A DNA stretch of 64,000 nucleotides from Planctomycetia bacterium (GTDB taxonomy: Bacteria; Planctomycetota; Planctomycetia; Pirellulales; Thermoguttaceae). The stretch spans positions 124,001 to 188,000 of the forward strand of contig JAUNMR010000002.1 in assembly GCA_030537455.1 (NCBI GenBank), read 5' to 3'. Below, piece by piece: positions 18,448 through 27,584 of this stretch. The notes under the pieces were generated by a model. The model searched no databases. It saw only the letters and a list, made by a program, of their open reading frames with translations, and had not been told where the DNA came from. Numbering within the stretch: position 1 is the stretch's first letter; the number at the start of each line of letters is the position of its first letter. The position numbers were made by a program, and so were the translations under genes.

Positions 18448-18711
18448 ATGAACTATTCGTATAAGACGTCTGGAACCTGTTCGAAGGAGATTCGATTTTC
18501 TCTTGAAGACGGGCGTTTGCATAACGTGTCCTTTCTCGGAGGTTGCAATGGCAATCTTCAGGGCATTGGAAAACTGGTAGAGGGACAGTTGGCGTCGGAA
18601 GTGGTCAATCGTTTGGAGGGAATTTCCTGTGCGGGTCGCCCGACTTCCTGTCCTGATCAATTGGCTCAAGCGATTCGACAAGCGCTTGCAAACGAGAAAT
18701 CAACGCTCTAA
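18448..18711 (+). CDS. TSCPD domain-containing small protein
   Basis: This 87-residue protein matches the stand-alone TSCPD family (TIGR03905-like). It has YKTSGTCSKEIRF near the start, FLGGCNGNLQGI in the middle, and C-AGRPTSCPDQLAQAI with the name-giving T-S-C-P-D residues. The same domain is found at the C-terminus of vitamin-B12-dependent ribonucleotide reductases, where its cysteines may bind metal. The function of the free form is unknown. GGAG lies six bases before the ATG. A TATAAT at 18430-18435 is so close to the start that a transcript from it would be almost leaderless, which conflicts with use of that GGAG. Confidence 0.88.
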   Translation: MNYSYKTSGTCSKEIRFSLEDGRLHNVSFLGGCNGNLQGIGKLVEGQLASEVVNRLEGISCAGRPTSCPDQLAQAIRQALANEKSTL

Positions 18712-18758
18712 ACGGTCTATCCCCCTGATTGATCACAATTTGAACCAAAGAGGTAAAG

Positions 18759-19154
18759 ATGCAACGCGTACTAGACTTTTTAAAGACGTGCCAGACTTAT
18801 TTCCTGGCGACCTGTGACGCCGACAGCCAGCCGCACGTTCGACCGTTTGGGACGATTGACGTCTTTGACGGCAAACTCTGTTTTCAGACTGGACGCTCCA
18901 AACCGACTTCCAAGCAAATCCACGACAATCCCAAGGTTGAGTTGTGCGCCTACGACGGCGCCAAGTGGCTTCGTCTGAGCGCTTCAGCCGTTGAAGAACC
19001 GCGTATTGCCGCGCAGGAGCAAATGCTTGAAGCCTACCCTGAACTCAAAGCGCTTTACGCGCCGGGAGATGGAAATACTGAAATCTTTAAACTTGAAGAC
19101 TGTGTTGCTACCTTTTACTCTTTCAGCGAACCGCCCATGACGATTCGCTTCTAG
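18759..19154 (+). CDS. Pyridoxamine 5'-phosphate oxidase-like flavin-binding protein
   Basis: This 131-residue protein is a split-barrel member of the PNPOx-like superfamily. It has FLATCDADSQPHVRPFGTI near the N-terminus, then GKLCFQTGRSKPTSKQI and NPKVELCAYDGAKWLRLSA, as in small FMN- or F420-binding pyridoxamine-oxidase-like proteins. The usual reaction is redox chemistry on unknown substrates. It is too short and diverged to be PdxH. AAAGAGGT just upstream is a strong ribosome-binding site. It follows the TSCPD gene by 47 bases, so the two are probably cotranscribed. Confidence 0.88.
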   Translation: MQRVLDFLKTCQTYFLATCDADSQPHVRPFGTIDVFDGKLCFQTGRSKPTSKQIHDNPKVELCAYDGAKWLRLSASAVEEPRIAAQEQMLEAYPELKALYAPGDGNTEIFKLEDCVATFYSFSEPPMTIRF

Positions 19155-19254
19155 AGCGGTTCGTTTCAAACTATGTGATTGAATTACGCTTGCAAGGTTA
19201 TTGATTCCATTATCGATAGCCTTGCATTTTCACTTTAATATATGACTTGGCGTC

Positions 19255-20346
19255 TTACGCCCGATCAAGGCGAGAGAGTCGGCGCAATTGGTCAACCCCA
19301 AAAAAGCTCAGTGCGCACACTATTTCCGATAATATCTGTGTGATTCTTTGACAAAGAGAAACAATAGTTGCCAATGCTTCTGGAGCCAACGCCATATCGC
19401 TATTCGCCGGCATAGCTAATAGCATAGCCAGGTACGTTGTAAGTAATGTCGAAAGCACAGCCTCGCGAATGCCTAGTCCGCCGGGCGCAATTGGAATGGC
19501 GAATCCAAGCGTGGTCGCAAGCGCGGTGGTGACAACAAGTCGAACTATGGTAGTGAGATTCAGAGGCGTGGGCGTTATTCCAACTCCCCAAAGGGTTGCC
19601 CAAAGGGAAAGACCCATAAAGAGCCACAGGATCGACATGAGCGCTACGCCAAGTAGAAAAGACTTGCAATTGAGCGCTTTGAGTTGATCTTGGAATGTTG
19701 GGTCATTGGCGTTTACGCGTAAGATGCGTAACAGGCGCGTAAACACTGGCGGGTAGAGTGGAACGAGAGAACATAGCGCCACGCCAAGCGCCAAGAGCGC
19801 CCAAACGTGTTGCGCGTGGAAGTAAAAAAAAGTTAAGATTCCGGCAAGAAAGGCGCCGGTTCCAACCATCATTAGCGTTTCATAGAAGACGCAGGCGACC
19901 GCAACGGAAGCGCGCGCCCCTTTATCGGAGACTATGCCGGTACGAATGACCACGACCATGGCTTTACCGGGAATGTATTTCCCTAACTGACTGTAGTAAA
20001 ACGCTTTGACGCCTTCGTAAAACGACGTTTTCTGTCCGAGCCAGCGTAACGTAAGACTCCAGAATATTGCCGAAGCAAGGTAGGCGGTAAGATAAAACAA
20101 TCCAGAGGCAACAAGCCAGTGAAAGCGTGGGTTCCAATGGTACGTTTGAATCTCTCGCCAGTTCTTTTGCAGTTGCCAACCTAGCCAAAGGACGACGAGT
20201 ACAAGTATCAGAAATTTACAAATCTTAATGACAAGTTTAACACTTCTCTTAGGCGTTTTTGTGGACGACGGCTCTAAAGACGATTCATCGTTAGTCGACG
20301 GCATAACGTCATTGAGCGAGAGATCTTGTTGGGTGGGAGCGGACAT
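19255..20346 (-). CDS. Lysylphosphatidylglycerol synthase TM-region/UPF0104 family membrane protein
   Basis: This 363-residue protein has a hydrophilic N-terminus of about 35 residues, then about eight to nine membrane segments. It contains family patterns such as YYSQLGKYIPGKAMVVVIRTGI and IAPGGLGIREAVL, the latter being the conserved P-x-G-GLGxRE motif of the LPG_synthase_TM/YbhN family. Members transport or flip lipids, or occur fused to MprF synthases; no synthetase domain is present here. It is the last gene of a minus-strand run after an acyltransferase (35-base gap), which agrees with a role in membrane-lipid handling. This functional link is inference. Confidence 0.85.
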   Translation of the reverse strand: MSAPTQQDLSLNDVMPSTNDESSLEPSSTKTPKRSVKLVIKICKFLILVLVVLWLGWQLQKNWREIQTYHWNPRFHWLVASGLFYLTAYLASAIFWSLTLRWLGQKTSFYEGVKAFYYSQLGKYIPGKAMVVVIRTGIVSDKGARASVAVACVFYETLMMVGTGAFLAGILTFFYFHAQHVWALLALGVALCSLVPLYPPVFTRLLRILRVNANDPTFQDQLKALNCKSFLLGVALMSILWLFMGLSLWATLWGVGITPTPLNLTTIVRLVVTTALATTLGFAIPIAPGGLGIREAVLSTLLTTYLAMLLAMPANSDMALAPEALATIVSLCQRITQILSEIVCALSFFGVDQLRRLSRLDRA

Positions 20347-20381
20347 ATCAATATTATCGACATATGGGGGATGTGAACGCC

Positions 20382-21020
20382 TTAGCGGTTCTCTATTTGG
20401 TCGCGAAAGTTTTTCAAAGCCAAAACGCTTTCGCGCGTTCGCACGAGGAATGCGTCTTTGGATTCATTTTTTTCAAACCAAATTGGCGCGCCGAAGAGTA
20501 CGCGCGAAAGCATTGGAGCCGGTAAAAGCACGCCCTTGGGTAAAATCCTGTTCATATTGTCCAGGTAAATAGGGATAATTTCTAGTTCCGGCTTCTTTTT
20601 GACCAAATAGTACACGCCGCTCTTGAATTCAGCGACCACGCCAGTGGTGGAGCGACTGCCTTCGGGAAAGATGATAATGGAGTACTTATCGCCCATTTCA
20701 TCTAACATATGATAGAGCGGGTTGTTACGCTTAGAAACATTCTCGCGATCCACAAGAATGACGTTTAAGACTTTAATCGCAAGAAATCGCCGAATCGGAC
20801 CGCCCATCCAATAATCTTTGGCGGCGACAAGTCGAGTGTTTTTACGTATTTCCGACGGAAGAGCCGCCCAAATAACGACTCCGTCGAGATGACTGGTGTG
20901 ATTGGCGATATAAACGCGCTGGCAGGTTTCGTCAGGTCGACATCCGATCCACCGTACGGACGCCCCGCTTACGAATTTTGTTAAAATTATCAGGATATTT
21001 TTAACAAGCCAACTGAGCAT
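20382..21020 (-). CDS. 1-acyl-sn-glycerol-3-phosphate acyltransferase (PlsC-like)
   Basis: This 212-residue membrane-associated acyltransferase has the catalytic HX4D motif as NHTSHLDG (about residues 40-47) and the substrate-binding FPEGSRSTTG motif (about 118-127). A hydrophobic N-terminal segment anchors it to the membrane. The family transfers acyl groups to lysophosphatidic acid in phospholipid synthesis. The gene lies 56 bases after a sugar-isomerase-like gene and 35 before an LPG-flippase-like gene on the same strand. The substrate has not been shown, and related enzymes act on ornithine lipids or others, so no gene symbol is given. Confidence 0.88.
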   Translation of the reverse strand: MLSWLVKNILIILTKFVSGASVRWIGCRPDETCQRVYIANHTSHLDGVVIWAALPSEIRKNTRLVAAKDYWMGGPIRRFLAIKVLNVILVDRENVSKRNNPLYHMLDEMGDKYSIIIFPEGSRSTTGVVAEFKSGVYYLVKKKPELEIIPIYLDNMNRILPKGVLLPAPMLSRVLFGAPIWFEKNESKDAFLVRTRESVLALKNFRDQIENR

Positions 21021-21076
21021 CGGAGTGTCTCGCCATAAATAGCTCTTCCGCCAATTGAAACGTCTTACTGACGCGC

Positions 21077-21853
21077 TTACAGAATACTTTCGACTAACAG
21101 TCTCATTTTTCGAAGTTCACTGTCTTGATCGATATTGGGCAAAGGCGCCAAATCGATACACAGTGCGCGCGAGTAACCTTGTCTGTTTAGTTGCGCAACT
21201 AAACGATTGTATTCTAGTTCGCCTTGACCGATTTGAACTTGGAACTTCTTAGAGGTTGTGTCGCGCAGATGAACGTGAGAGACATATGGAATGATACTCT
21301 CATAGTCCACGGGCGGTTTGTGTCCATAGATGAAGTGGGACGGATCGAGCGCCACGGTTAGACCGTGCAGGGAACCACAGAGACTTTGAATCGAATCGAT
21401 CGTTCCGGCGATGGTATTAGCTTCAGTGAGAGCAGCAACGCTCACGCCAACGCGATTCGCCAATTGCGCCATCTGCCGAAAACGCTCATATTCCTCATTA
21501 TATGGGGAACCCTGGACGGATGATTTGACTACGACCACGCCTATACGTAACGCTTGGCAAAGTTGTAACGCAGCGACGAACTTACTAGCGTATTGAGGCG
21601 ATTGCGGCGCATAATCTAAGAAAAGCGAAATCGGGGAGATTTGACGGCTTGTCAGACACATACGCGACGCCCTCGTCAAATCTTGCGCAATCCATTCGGG
21701 ATGCAGATCATTTGCGCCGTCTCCAATCGCTATTTCACTGCAGGTAAAATCAAGATCTGCTAATCTTTGCAGCGCTTTGACGAAGGGAATGTCTGGAAAG
21801 CAACGAGTCGAAACGGCGACAAACAACGCTATGGCTCCCACGGTATGGTACAT
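21077..21853 (-). CDS. Sugar phosphate isomerase/epimerase-like TIM barrel
   Basis: This 258-residue protein belongs to the xylose-isomerase-like TIM-barrel family. ALQRLADLDFTCSEIAIGDG at the N-terminus, ALTEANTIAGTIDSIQSLCG, LTVALDPSHFIYGH and HVHLRDTTSKKFQVQIGQGEL carry the usual metal-ligand residues (Glu, Asp-x-Ser-His, His-x-His). The reaction in this family is isomerisation or epimerisation of sugars or inosose. The first residues (MYHTVGAIALFVAVSTR) are unusually hydrophobic but include the first barrel strand. A TTG at 21865 is an alternative start. It is the first gene of the run with the acyltransferase and flippase-like genes. Confidence 0.8.
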   Translation of the reverse strand: MYHTVGAIALFVAVSTRCFPDIPFVKALQRLADLDFTCSEIAIGDGANDLHPEWIAQDLTRASRMCLTSRQISPISLFLDYAPQSPQYASKFVAALQLCQALRIGVVVVKSSVQGSPYNEEYERFRQMAQLANRVGVSVAALTEANTIAGTIDSIQSLCGSLHGLTVALDPSHFIYGHKPPVDYESIIPYVSHVHLRDTTSKKFQVQIGQGELEYNRLVAQLNRQGYSRALCIDLAPLPNIDQDSELRKMRLLVESIL

Positions 21854-22022
21854 ACATAGGCGCAAAGCGACTAACGCCTTAATCGCTACGCGCCTGTTGT
21901 GTAACTAACAGAACAATCGACGCCACGCATTTTAGCACGAGTTGTTAACGCCGTCAAGTATTTAGCGCAACGAACAAACGCTGAAACATGTGGAGTCGAG
22001 TCAAGTCACGTTTTCATAAACG

Positions 22023-24506
22023 TTAGTGTTCACGAATGATTACTAAGCGGTCAATAAAGACTTTCTGGACTTCCCCAGGGCGTTTCGGAGGCGCGAACCA
22101 AGCGTACTGAGAAGTGCGCAAGGGTAGAGATCCAAGGTCAATACAGACGTAGTCGCTACCGTTAATCTGCTCGACAGTCACAGAGCGATGAGTAACGCCT
22201 TTCTTCTCTTTTTCGTCGTAAACGCCGAGCGTCATTGCGGGACCGTCCTTTGCAGTCGCTTCGCAACGCACGTATGCATAGACATGATAGACGGGCTCTT
22301 CGTCGTTACGTTCGCCAGTCGGTTCCAGACTGTTTAAGAAAGAAGCGATCGACCATGCGGTCGCCCATTCAAAGTGATTGCCCGGCATCATGACAGCGCG
22401 CTTATTGGACGCGCTGGGGTCTTCTGCAAGGAAGGTCCAGTCATTGAATCGCGACTTCGTGAAATCATACTCTTGCAGGTCAATCCAAGATTTATTCGAG
22501 ATTCCTTCACATTCCTTGGGAACGGACGCTTCGGCGGTTTGGTAATCTTCATACCGCTGAATGAATTCTTCTTTGAATTGCTTGAATTGTTCTGGTGAAT
22601 CCGATTCGCGTGAACGCGTCAGACCGAATTTATCTAACTTACGCACAAAGGCACGCGCCGCTTCCAGTGGATCTTCCGGTCCAAGGAATTCAATGTCGCG
22701 CAGTTGGCATTCGAGTTTTGCGTGCCGATACTCTTGTAGCCAGACCAGATCGAGAGGAATCTGCTCACGACTCACCTTGTCACAGAGTCCCTTGTATTTT
22801 TCAGGATTCTCTTTTTCCAAACGTTCTGCTATTTCAGACGCCTGACGTTGCAAACGCGTGACATGAGAGAGCGTGTAAACGTCCATCCAGTCGCCGGCAG
22901 AGCGTCTATAGATCGAAAGATAGTAGTTCTTACTCACTACCGCTTCAATCAAGGCGTCGAAGTATTCACGGTAGATCGGGACGAGTTCAGGCGCGTAATA
23001 GCCTGCGACGAATTCGTCGCGTAGCGCTTTCGGGTCAAGACTAGGATCCCAAAGGAGCTTAGAGACAACCCAGTTACGAAGTTGGACAAAATCGCCCGTC
23101 TCGCACTGATAATCGCCCTGTTCAAAGAAGCCAATCACATTGTGATTGATGTAAAAATTAATGTTCGGCGCAAGAACGTGATAGTTCGGGAATGGAAGAA
23201 GATAGAGCGCGAAGTCGGTAGCATAATCCCAAACGAAGAGATTGTCTGCCAATTTACTCCAACCGACAAGGTCGTCGCGGAACGTACTATTGGCGTCGGA
23301 GTCAAGAGGCTGACCAAAGGAGCATTCGATTGAACAAAGACGAATAACGACATTATGACGCGGACGCAACGTCTTAGGCGGTTTACGCGTGTACTGGTAC
23401 GCAAGCGTTTCCACATATAAGTCGGGAAATTCGTCTTCTAACGCTTCTGCAACCTTGTTAACGCCACGCAGTAGAGAGGCGGCGTGCGAGCCTTCTTCTT
23501 CGTCAATTGCACGGCATTTTTCACATGTACAGTAGCCGTGCCAGTCGTTTTGGCTGATAGAAAGGAAAGAGGCGTTCGGATTTTTACGCAACGCTTCACG
23601 CGCATTTTTCGTAAGTTCCTCGAGCATTTCGTCATTTGAGAAACACAGTTGCGCTCCGGAAGCGTGAATTTGTTCCGGCTTTAATTGTTCAACCAGTTTG
23701 CGGTAAGTATCGCTAGAACCACTCCATCCGGGAACACCGACTTTTCTGACGCCGTCAATTTCCGAGAACCAGTCCGGGTGATCGAGGAAGTATTTCTCCG
23801 GGGGAATTAACGGGTAGGAGGAGTGGACGAAGTATTGGAAAACATGATGATCGCCGAACTCGGGGGGTATTGGCTCGCCGCTTCCATTACAACGCATACG
23901 CGCCGCAAAGGGACTCTTGCGCGCGTCACGGTAGTAGGATTCCCGATAGATCAGTTTCGGAGCGTAGTAGACGTTCAAATCATCCGCGATTGACAGTTCC
24001 GGCGTGTGCGGAATGGTCGATTCGGTTGAGGTCCACCATCGGCATCCGAGTTGAGATTCAAGGAATTCGTAAACGGCATAGAGGGCGCCACGTTTGACGG
24101 AGCCGCTCAAAACGACCGAAGAGCCAACGCTCTTGACAATTATACCGTCGTAACCGATTTCTGCTTCAGGCTTTTCGCCGAGTACGGCTTTGGTGAGCTC
24201 GCTCGGGCCAATGAGAAAAAAGCGACCTGAGGTAACGGTTTCACACAGATCAGAGCCTTCTATAGTTGTTTCTGAGACGATCGGCAGTTTAGCGTCGGAG
24301 ACTTCTTCAAAGAACGTCTGAAGCTCTTGTGCAGCGGCGCTTTGCATTGCGCTAGGCTCTGCGGGCACGACGATCACATAAGGGGATTGACCGCCGGAGG
24401 CAACGGTAATTTCGCCCGCGGAAACCGAGGACGTTACATAAAACGCAGTGGCGAGCAAGGCGACGCCAAGCGCTATGTTTGTAAGGTGGTATTTAAGGCA
24501 CGTCAT
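22023..24506 (-). CDS. Exported DUF4838 domain protein, alpha-glucuronidase-like N-terminus
   Basis: This protein of 827 residues starts with a signal peptide (about 1-31). A small N-terminal alpha/beta domain resembling the N-domain of GH67/GH20-type glycosidases follows (about 32-160, with SAAAQELQTFFEEVSDAKLP and a VYEFLESQLGCRWWT motif). DUF4838 then covers about 240-510, including LSISQNDWHGYCTCEKC and the histidine/cysteine-rich region. The rest forms a carbohydrate-binding-like beta sandwich. The domain is frequent in Bacteroidetes and Planctomycetes and is presumed to act on polysaccharides, but no activity is proven. The ATG at 24506 opens directly on the signal peptide; the ATG at 24551 would add 15 hydrophilic residues. 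It follows the S41 protease gene by 128 bases. Confidence 0.82.
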   Translation of the reverse strand: MTCLKYHLTNIALGVALLATAFYVTSSVSAGEITVASGGQSPYVIVVPAEPSAMQSAAAQELQTFFEEVSDAKLPIVSETTIEGSDLCETVTSGRFFLIGPSELTKAVLGEKPEAEIGYDGIIVKSVGSSVVLSGSVKRGALYAVYEFLESQLGCRWWTSTESTIPHTPELSIADDLNVYYAPKLIYRESYYRDARKSPFAARMRCNGSGEPIPPEFGDHHVFQYFVHSSYPLIPPEKYFLDHPDWFSEIDGVRKVGVPGWSGSSDTYRKLVEQLKPEQIHASGAQLCFSNDEMLEELTKNAREALRKNPNASFLSISQNDWHGYCTCEKCRAIDEEEGSHAASLLRGVNKVAEALEDEFPDLYVETLAYQYTRKPPKTLRPRHNVVIRLCSIECSFGQPLDSDANSTFRDDLVGWSKLADNLFVWDYATDFALYLLPFPNYHVLAPNINFYINHNVIGFFEQGDYQCETGDFVQLRNWVVSKLLWDPSLDPKALRDEFVAGYYAPELVPIYREYFDALIEAVVSKNYYLSIYRRSAGDWMDVYTLSHVTRLQRQASEIAERLEKENPEKYKGLCDKVSREQIPLDLVWLQEYRHAKLECQLRDIEFLGPEDPLEAARAFVRKLDKFGLTRSRESDSPEQFKQFKEEFIQRYEDYQTAEASVPKECEGISNKSWIDLQEYDFTKSRFNDWTFLAEDPSASNKRAVMMPGNHFEWATAWSIASFLNSLEPTGERNDEEPVYHVYAYVRCEATAKDGPAMTLGVYDEKEKKGVTHRSVTVEQINGSDYVCIDLGSLPLRTSQYAWFAPPKRPGEVQKVFIDRLVIIREH

Positions 24507-24634
24507 GGTTGAATCCGGTATGCTAGAGTTGAGATTATGTCGTTCTACCATAAGGCGGAACGACGTGCGAAAGAAGCGCGCTATGCGCAGGACGTCATCA
24601 AATGCGGTTCAATGAGAACTATGTCGGCGAAGAC

Positions 24635-26365
24635 CTAGAGTCGATTCCGTTCGTTGTGTTCGAATGCGCTTGGGGACGCTATGGAATCGTCCGCAGGGAG
24701 TTCGAGCAGGTAATCGATCGCCTTATCCAGTTGAGGATCGAAATACGGCGCGCGTCCTCGAGGGGTAAATATACCATTTTCGAGTAAGGGGACTGCGTTC
24801 GCATTAGTGGAAGCCTCTGCATCAACGACTGGTTCCTCGTCCGAGGTAGCGTTGGCGTCGTCTACTTCGCCCGAATTGTTTGTGGACTCGGCTGAATCGG
24901 GTTGATTAGACGTCGCGCCACTATTGTGAATGAAGGTTTGGAGAGAGTCCAAATCAAAACCAAGTTCAGCGGCGGCTTCCATTTTGTCCGAGGTAGGAGC
25001 CTCGAACAGACGCTTGAGCAACGAATTAGTCTGTGCGGTAATAAAGGCATAGGCACGTGCGTCGAGCGCAGACGCTTCGGTAGTGGAGACGCGAACCGCG
25101 CGAACCCAGTGATAATAGAAGTAGTCAATCTGACTAATCGGAACTTCAAACCCGGGATCTGGCGACACGCCCCATTCGTCCTCAGGTTTAGCGTCTTTTT
25201 GACGATGAATCGGTTTGCCGGACGGGCGCCAGAAGGACGCGGTCGTCATGCGTAACGTTCCGGCGTTACAGGGTAGATCGTAAATACCTTGAATTGTGCC
25301 TTTACCATAGGAGCGAACGCCGATAAGTTTTGCCGCGCCGGCGTCTTGAAGCGCTGCGGAGACGATTTCAGAGGCGCTCGCGCTATCGTGGTCAATGAGA
25401 ATGGCGACCTGAAAACGCTTCCCTTTCTTGGAGTGCGCTACATATCGGTTTGTCACGCCTTTACGATTTCGCGTTTCAACGATCGGCGAGCCGTCGGCGA
25501 GGAGTTCTTCACAGATGGCAATCGCGTTGGGAAGGAACCCGCCGGGATTACCGCGAAAATCTAAGATTATTTTTTGGACTCCTTCATGCTGCAATTGAGC
25601 GAGCGCGTCATGCGTCTGTTGCGCGGTGGAGTCGACGAATTGTTCAATGGCGACATAACCAATTGAGGGAGCGTCTTTGAGGGTAAAGATCCATTTGCCA
25701 TTGGCGTCGAGGCGATCGCCTGACACCACGTCCTGTTGTATAACGTCGCGCGTGACAACGACTTCGCTTAGGTTGGAATCTTCTGTAATATCAGCGGTTG
25801 TGTTGTCAGTTTGGGTTACGACGTTTGCTACGGAAGCGTCGTTTGGCGATGTGGAAAGACCAGCGACATAAGAAGAAATCGTTGAGCGTGGGCGAATTGT
25901 CAGTGTGACAGACGTCTTCTCGGGTCCGCGGAGTTTATCGGTGAGTTCGAAGAGGGACAATTGCGACGTCGGCTGACCGTCGACCGCAACGATGCGATCG
26001 CCAAGTTTCAGACCCGCTTTGTCAGCAGGCGAGTCGCGCAGAACCACAAAGTAAAATTCTCCAGAGTTTGCGTCCTTAACAAAGGATCTCATCCCAACGC
26101 CGGCAAATTGCCCCTGCAGTTCGCGTTTATAGTCGGTCTGTTCGCTCGGAGGAAGATAGGCTGTGTAGGGCGAGTCGCCTACCGCTTCTGTCATGCCGGC
26201 GATGGCTCCTTCCAGGAGTGTCTCGCGCGACGGCGCCGATAAAGCGTTCTTCTCTAATTCACGCTCGACGTTACGCACGATCTGCTCTTGTAATGACGTT
26301 TTACTCGCTATAAAGAGCGAAACGACTATAACGACGACGAAACAATAAACGTTTCTAACTGGCAT
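24635..26365 (-). CDS. S41-family C-terminal-processing serine protease with PDZ domain
   Basis: This 576-residue exported protease has an N-terminal membrane anchor (about 5-20), a PDZ domain (about 90-155; GVGMRSFV, SPADKAGLKLGDRIVAVDG) and a catalytic domain. The S41 Ser/Lys dyad is in DHDSASASEIVSAAL and RSYGKGTIQ, and the preceding strand has LDFRGNPGGFLPNAI. A segment between the PDZ and catalytic parts is about 50 residues longer than usual (Thr/Asp-rich). The C-terminal 140 residues form an acidic, low-complexity tail. Ctp proteases trim cell-envelope proteins. The tail is unusual for the family. Nothing upstream within about 1.2 kb on this strand is an intact gene. Confidence 0.9.
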   Translation of the reverse strand: MPVRNVYCFVVVIVVSLFIASKTSLQEQIVRNVERELEKNALSAPSRETLLEGAIAGMTEAVGDSPYTAYLPPSEQTDYKRELQGQFAGVGMRSFVKDANSGEFYFVVLRDSPADKAGLKLGDRIVAVDGQPTSQLSLFELTDKLRGPEKTSVTLTIRPRSTISSYVAGLSTSPNDASVANVVTQTDNTTADITEDSNLSEVVVTRDVIQQDVVSGDRLDANGKWIFTLKDAPSIGYVAIEQFVDSTAQQTHDALAQLQHEGVQKIILDFRGNPGGFLPNAIAICEELLADGSPIVETRNRKGVTNRYVAHSKKGKRFQVAILIDHDSASASEIVSAALQDAGAAKLIGVRSYGKGTIQGIYDLPCNAGTLRMTTASFWRPSGKPIHRQKDAKPEDEWGVSPDPGFEVPISQIDYFYYHWVRAVRVSTTEASALDARAYAFITAQTNSLLKRLFEAPTSDKMEAAAELGFDLDSLQTFIHNSGATSNQPDSAESTNNSGEVDDANATSDEEPVVDAEASTNANAVPLLENGIFTPRGRAPYFDPQLDKAIDYLLELPADDSIASPSAFEHNERNRL

Positions 26366-27160
26366 CTGCTCGTAAACCGCGCGTATGCGCTAATTGTTTA
26401 GGATGGTAAGGAAACGAGCGACGTCTAGTTGGACGCGCGCTCAACCGCGACTGGAATGCAAGGGCTTTCCAGATGGAACAAAACGTTCTCACGCGTAAAT
26501 TAGCATATCTATAAATATACACGCCTGGGTTGAAAATACAAGGAAACCAAATATCTTCAGCCTCATTAAATGCGGGAGCGCCAGAACTGCTACTCGAAAG
26601 AATGAGGTTGCTCTTGTTCAGACGTTGGCGTTGACCTTGGGTTGTTAAAACAGAACGAATGAGCAGTCTGTGTGCTTTAGCTCGGACAGCTTGTCCTATA
26701 TAGTGACCTCGAAATATAAAGTTCGAAAGAGAGGATTAGACGCACGGTATGGTCTAACTCTCAATCTTTTAGGAATGATCAAGGACTTTCCCCGGAAAGG
26801 GAACAGAGTTCCTTCACGGTTCAGTCCAAGTGATCTCCTTTTCTTTCTCATAAAGGGTCTTCCCGTCCCACAGAGGAGCATTTAGAAACTCCTGCACACA
26901 TTCGTTCGAGTCTTCTACTTTGTGCCTCTACTGATAACCCTCAAAGACGTATGAGTTCGAAGTCCCATCCTAATAATCGAGGACAAGGTAATGAAGGGGA
27001 CGCTTCTACCATCCTTGTATGAAATATTTCTTTTCGCGGTATATATAATACATTTCAGCGCCGTAGTACAGGTTGTCAACGAATTCCTTAACATTTCCGT
27101 TGAGCATTGCGGCGTCCCCTTGAAATATTTCTTGTAGCGATTGCGCATTGCTCTGGTCAA
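26366..27160. other. Gene-poor interval between S41 protease and XRE remnant
   Basis: No intact gene is supported. Short open frames exist on both strands but have no recognisable domain, good start signal or coding-like composition. On the minus strand at 27006-27197 a 63-codon frame (LKRYLIDQSNAQSLQEIFQG onward) resembles a helical fragment and could be a remnant of a gene once downstream of the XRE regulator. I cannot name it. Small inverted repeats lie near 26785-26815 (TTTCC-cc-GGAAA and GGAAC-aga-GTTCC). Confidence 0.4.
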
Positions 27161-27408
27161 TTAAGTAGCGTTTGAGCGTGCATAATCCCTGTCGCATGTG
27201 TGATAATGCAACACAGGTTTGCCGCTTTTATCGAGATTGCGTTCCCTATGATAAGCTATCTCAAGAATGGGATAATGGTCTTTATTATCATTCTCCCACT
27301 GTTAACTCGGCTCTTGGTAACCCTGAGCTGAGAAGCAAGCTCATCCATGCTTAAACCCTTCTTGGTTTTAAGTTCTTTAACTCTTGCACTAAAGTATCGA
27401 TTACTCAT
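27161..27408 (-). pseudogene. XRE-family HTH regulator remnant, one-base frameshift
   Basis: From an ATG at 27408 with GAGGT at 27413-27417 as ribosome-binding site, the frame encodes an N-terminal XRE/Cro-type helix-turn-helix. It has SARVKELKTKKGLSMDELA followed by QLRVTKSRVNS. The frame then runs out at a TAG at 27256 (50 codons). Shifting by one base at 27298 restores the typical WEN of this family and a continuation (about 45 further codons to 27161). The likely ancestral reading is VNSWEN, lost by deletion of one T. The rest is short for a functional regulator. A minus-strand TTGACA (27461-27466) and an inverted GTGCA/TGCAC repeat lie upstream. A sequencing error rather than a true pseudogene is possible. 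Confidence 0.55.
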
Positions 27409-27584
27409 GTATGACCTCGTTTGTTTCGTGCATTTTTATCGCACTCTGCACATTTGTCTTTGTCAAGCGCCTATCGTATAAATTTTCACTATAGTTGATC
27501 TAGCTTGACGCCTTATGCCATTTTTGCCATGATATACCTTGTAATTAGACATAAGAGAGAGACTAAAAAGACAGAGGCGTTACA

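Noticed and set aside
26366-27160. Transposase or phage remnant
   Set aside because: No transposase motif, terminal inverted repeats or target-site duplication could be identified.
27172-27354. 60-codon frame with CxxC pattern on the plus strand
   Set aside because: It overlaps the XRE-remnant on the opposite strand, has no ribosome-binding site or homology, and is probably a shadow frame.
27480-27584. TPP riboswitch before thiM
   Set aside because: No conserved CUGAGA/ACCUGAUCUGG-type core in the right spacing was seen upstream; a CTGAGA-like string near 27329 is chance.
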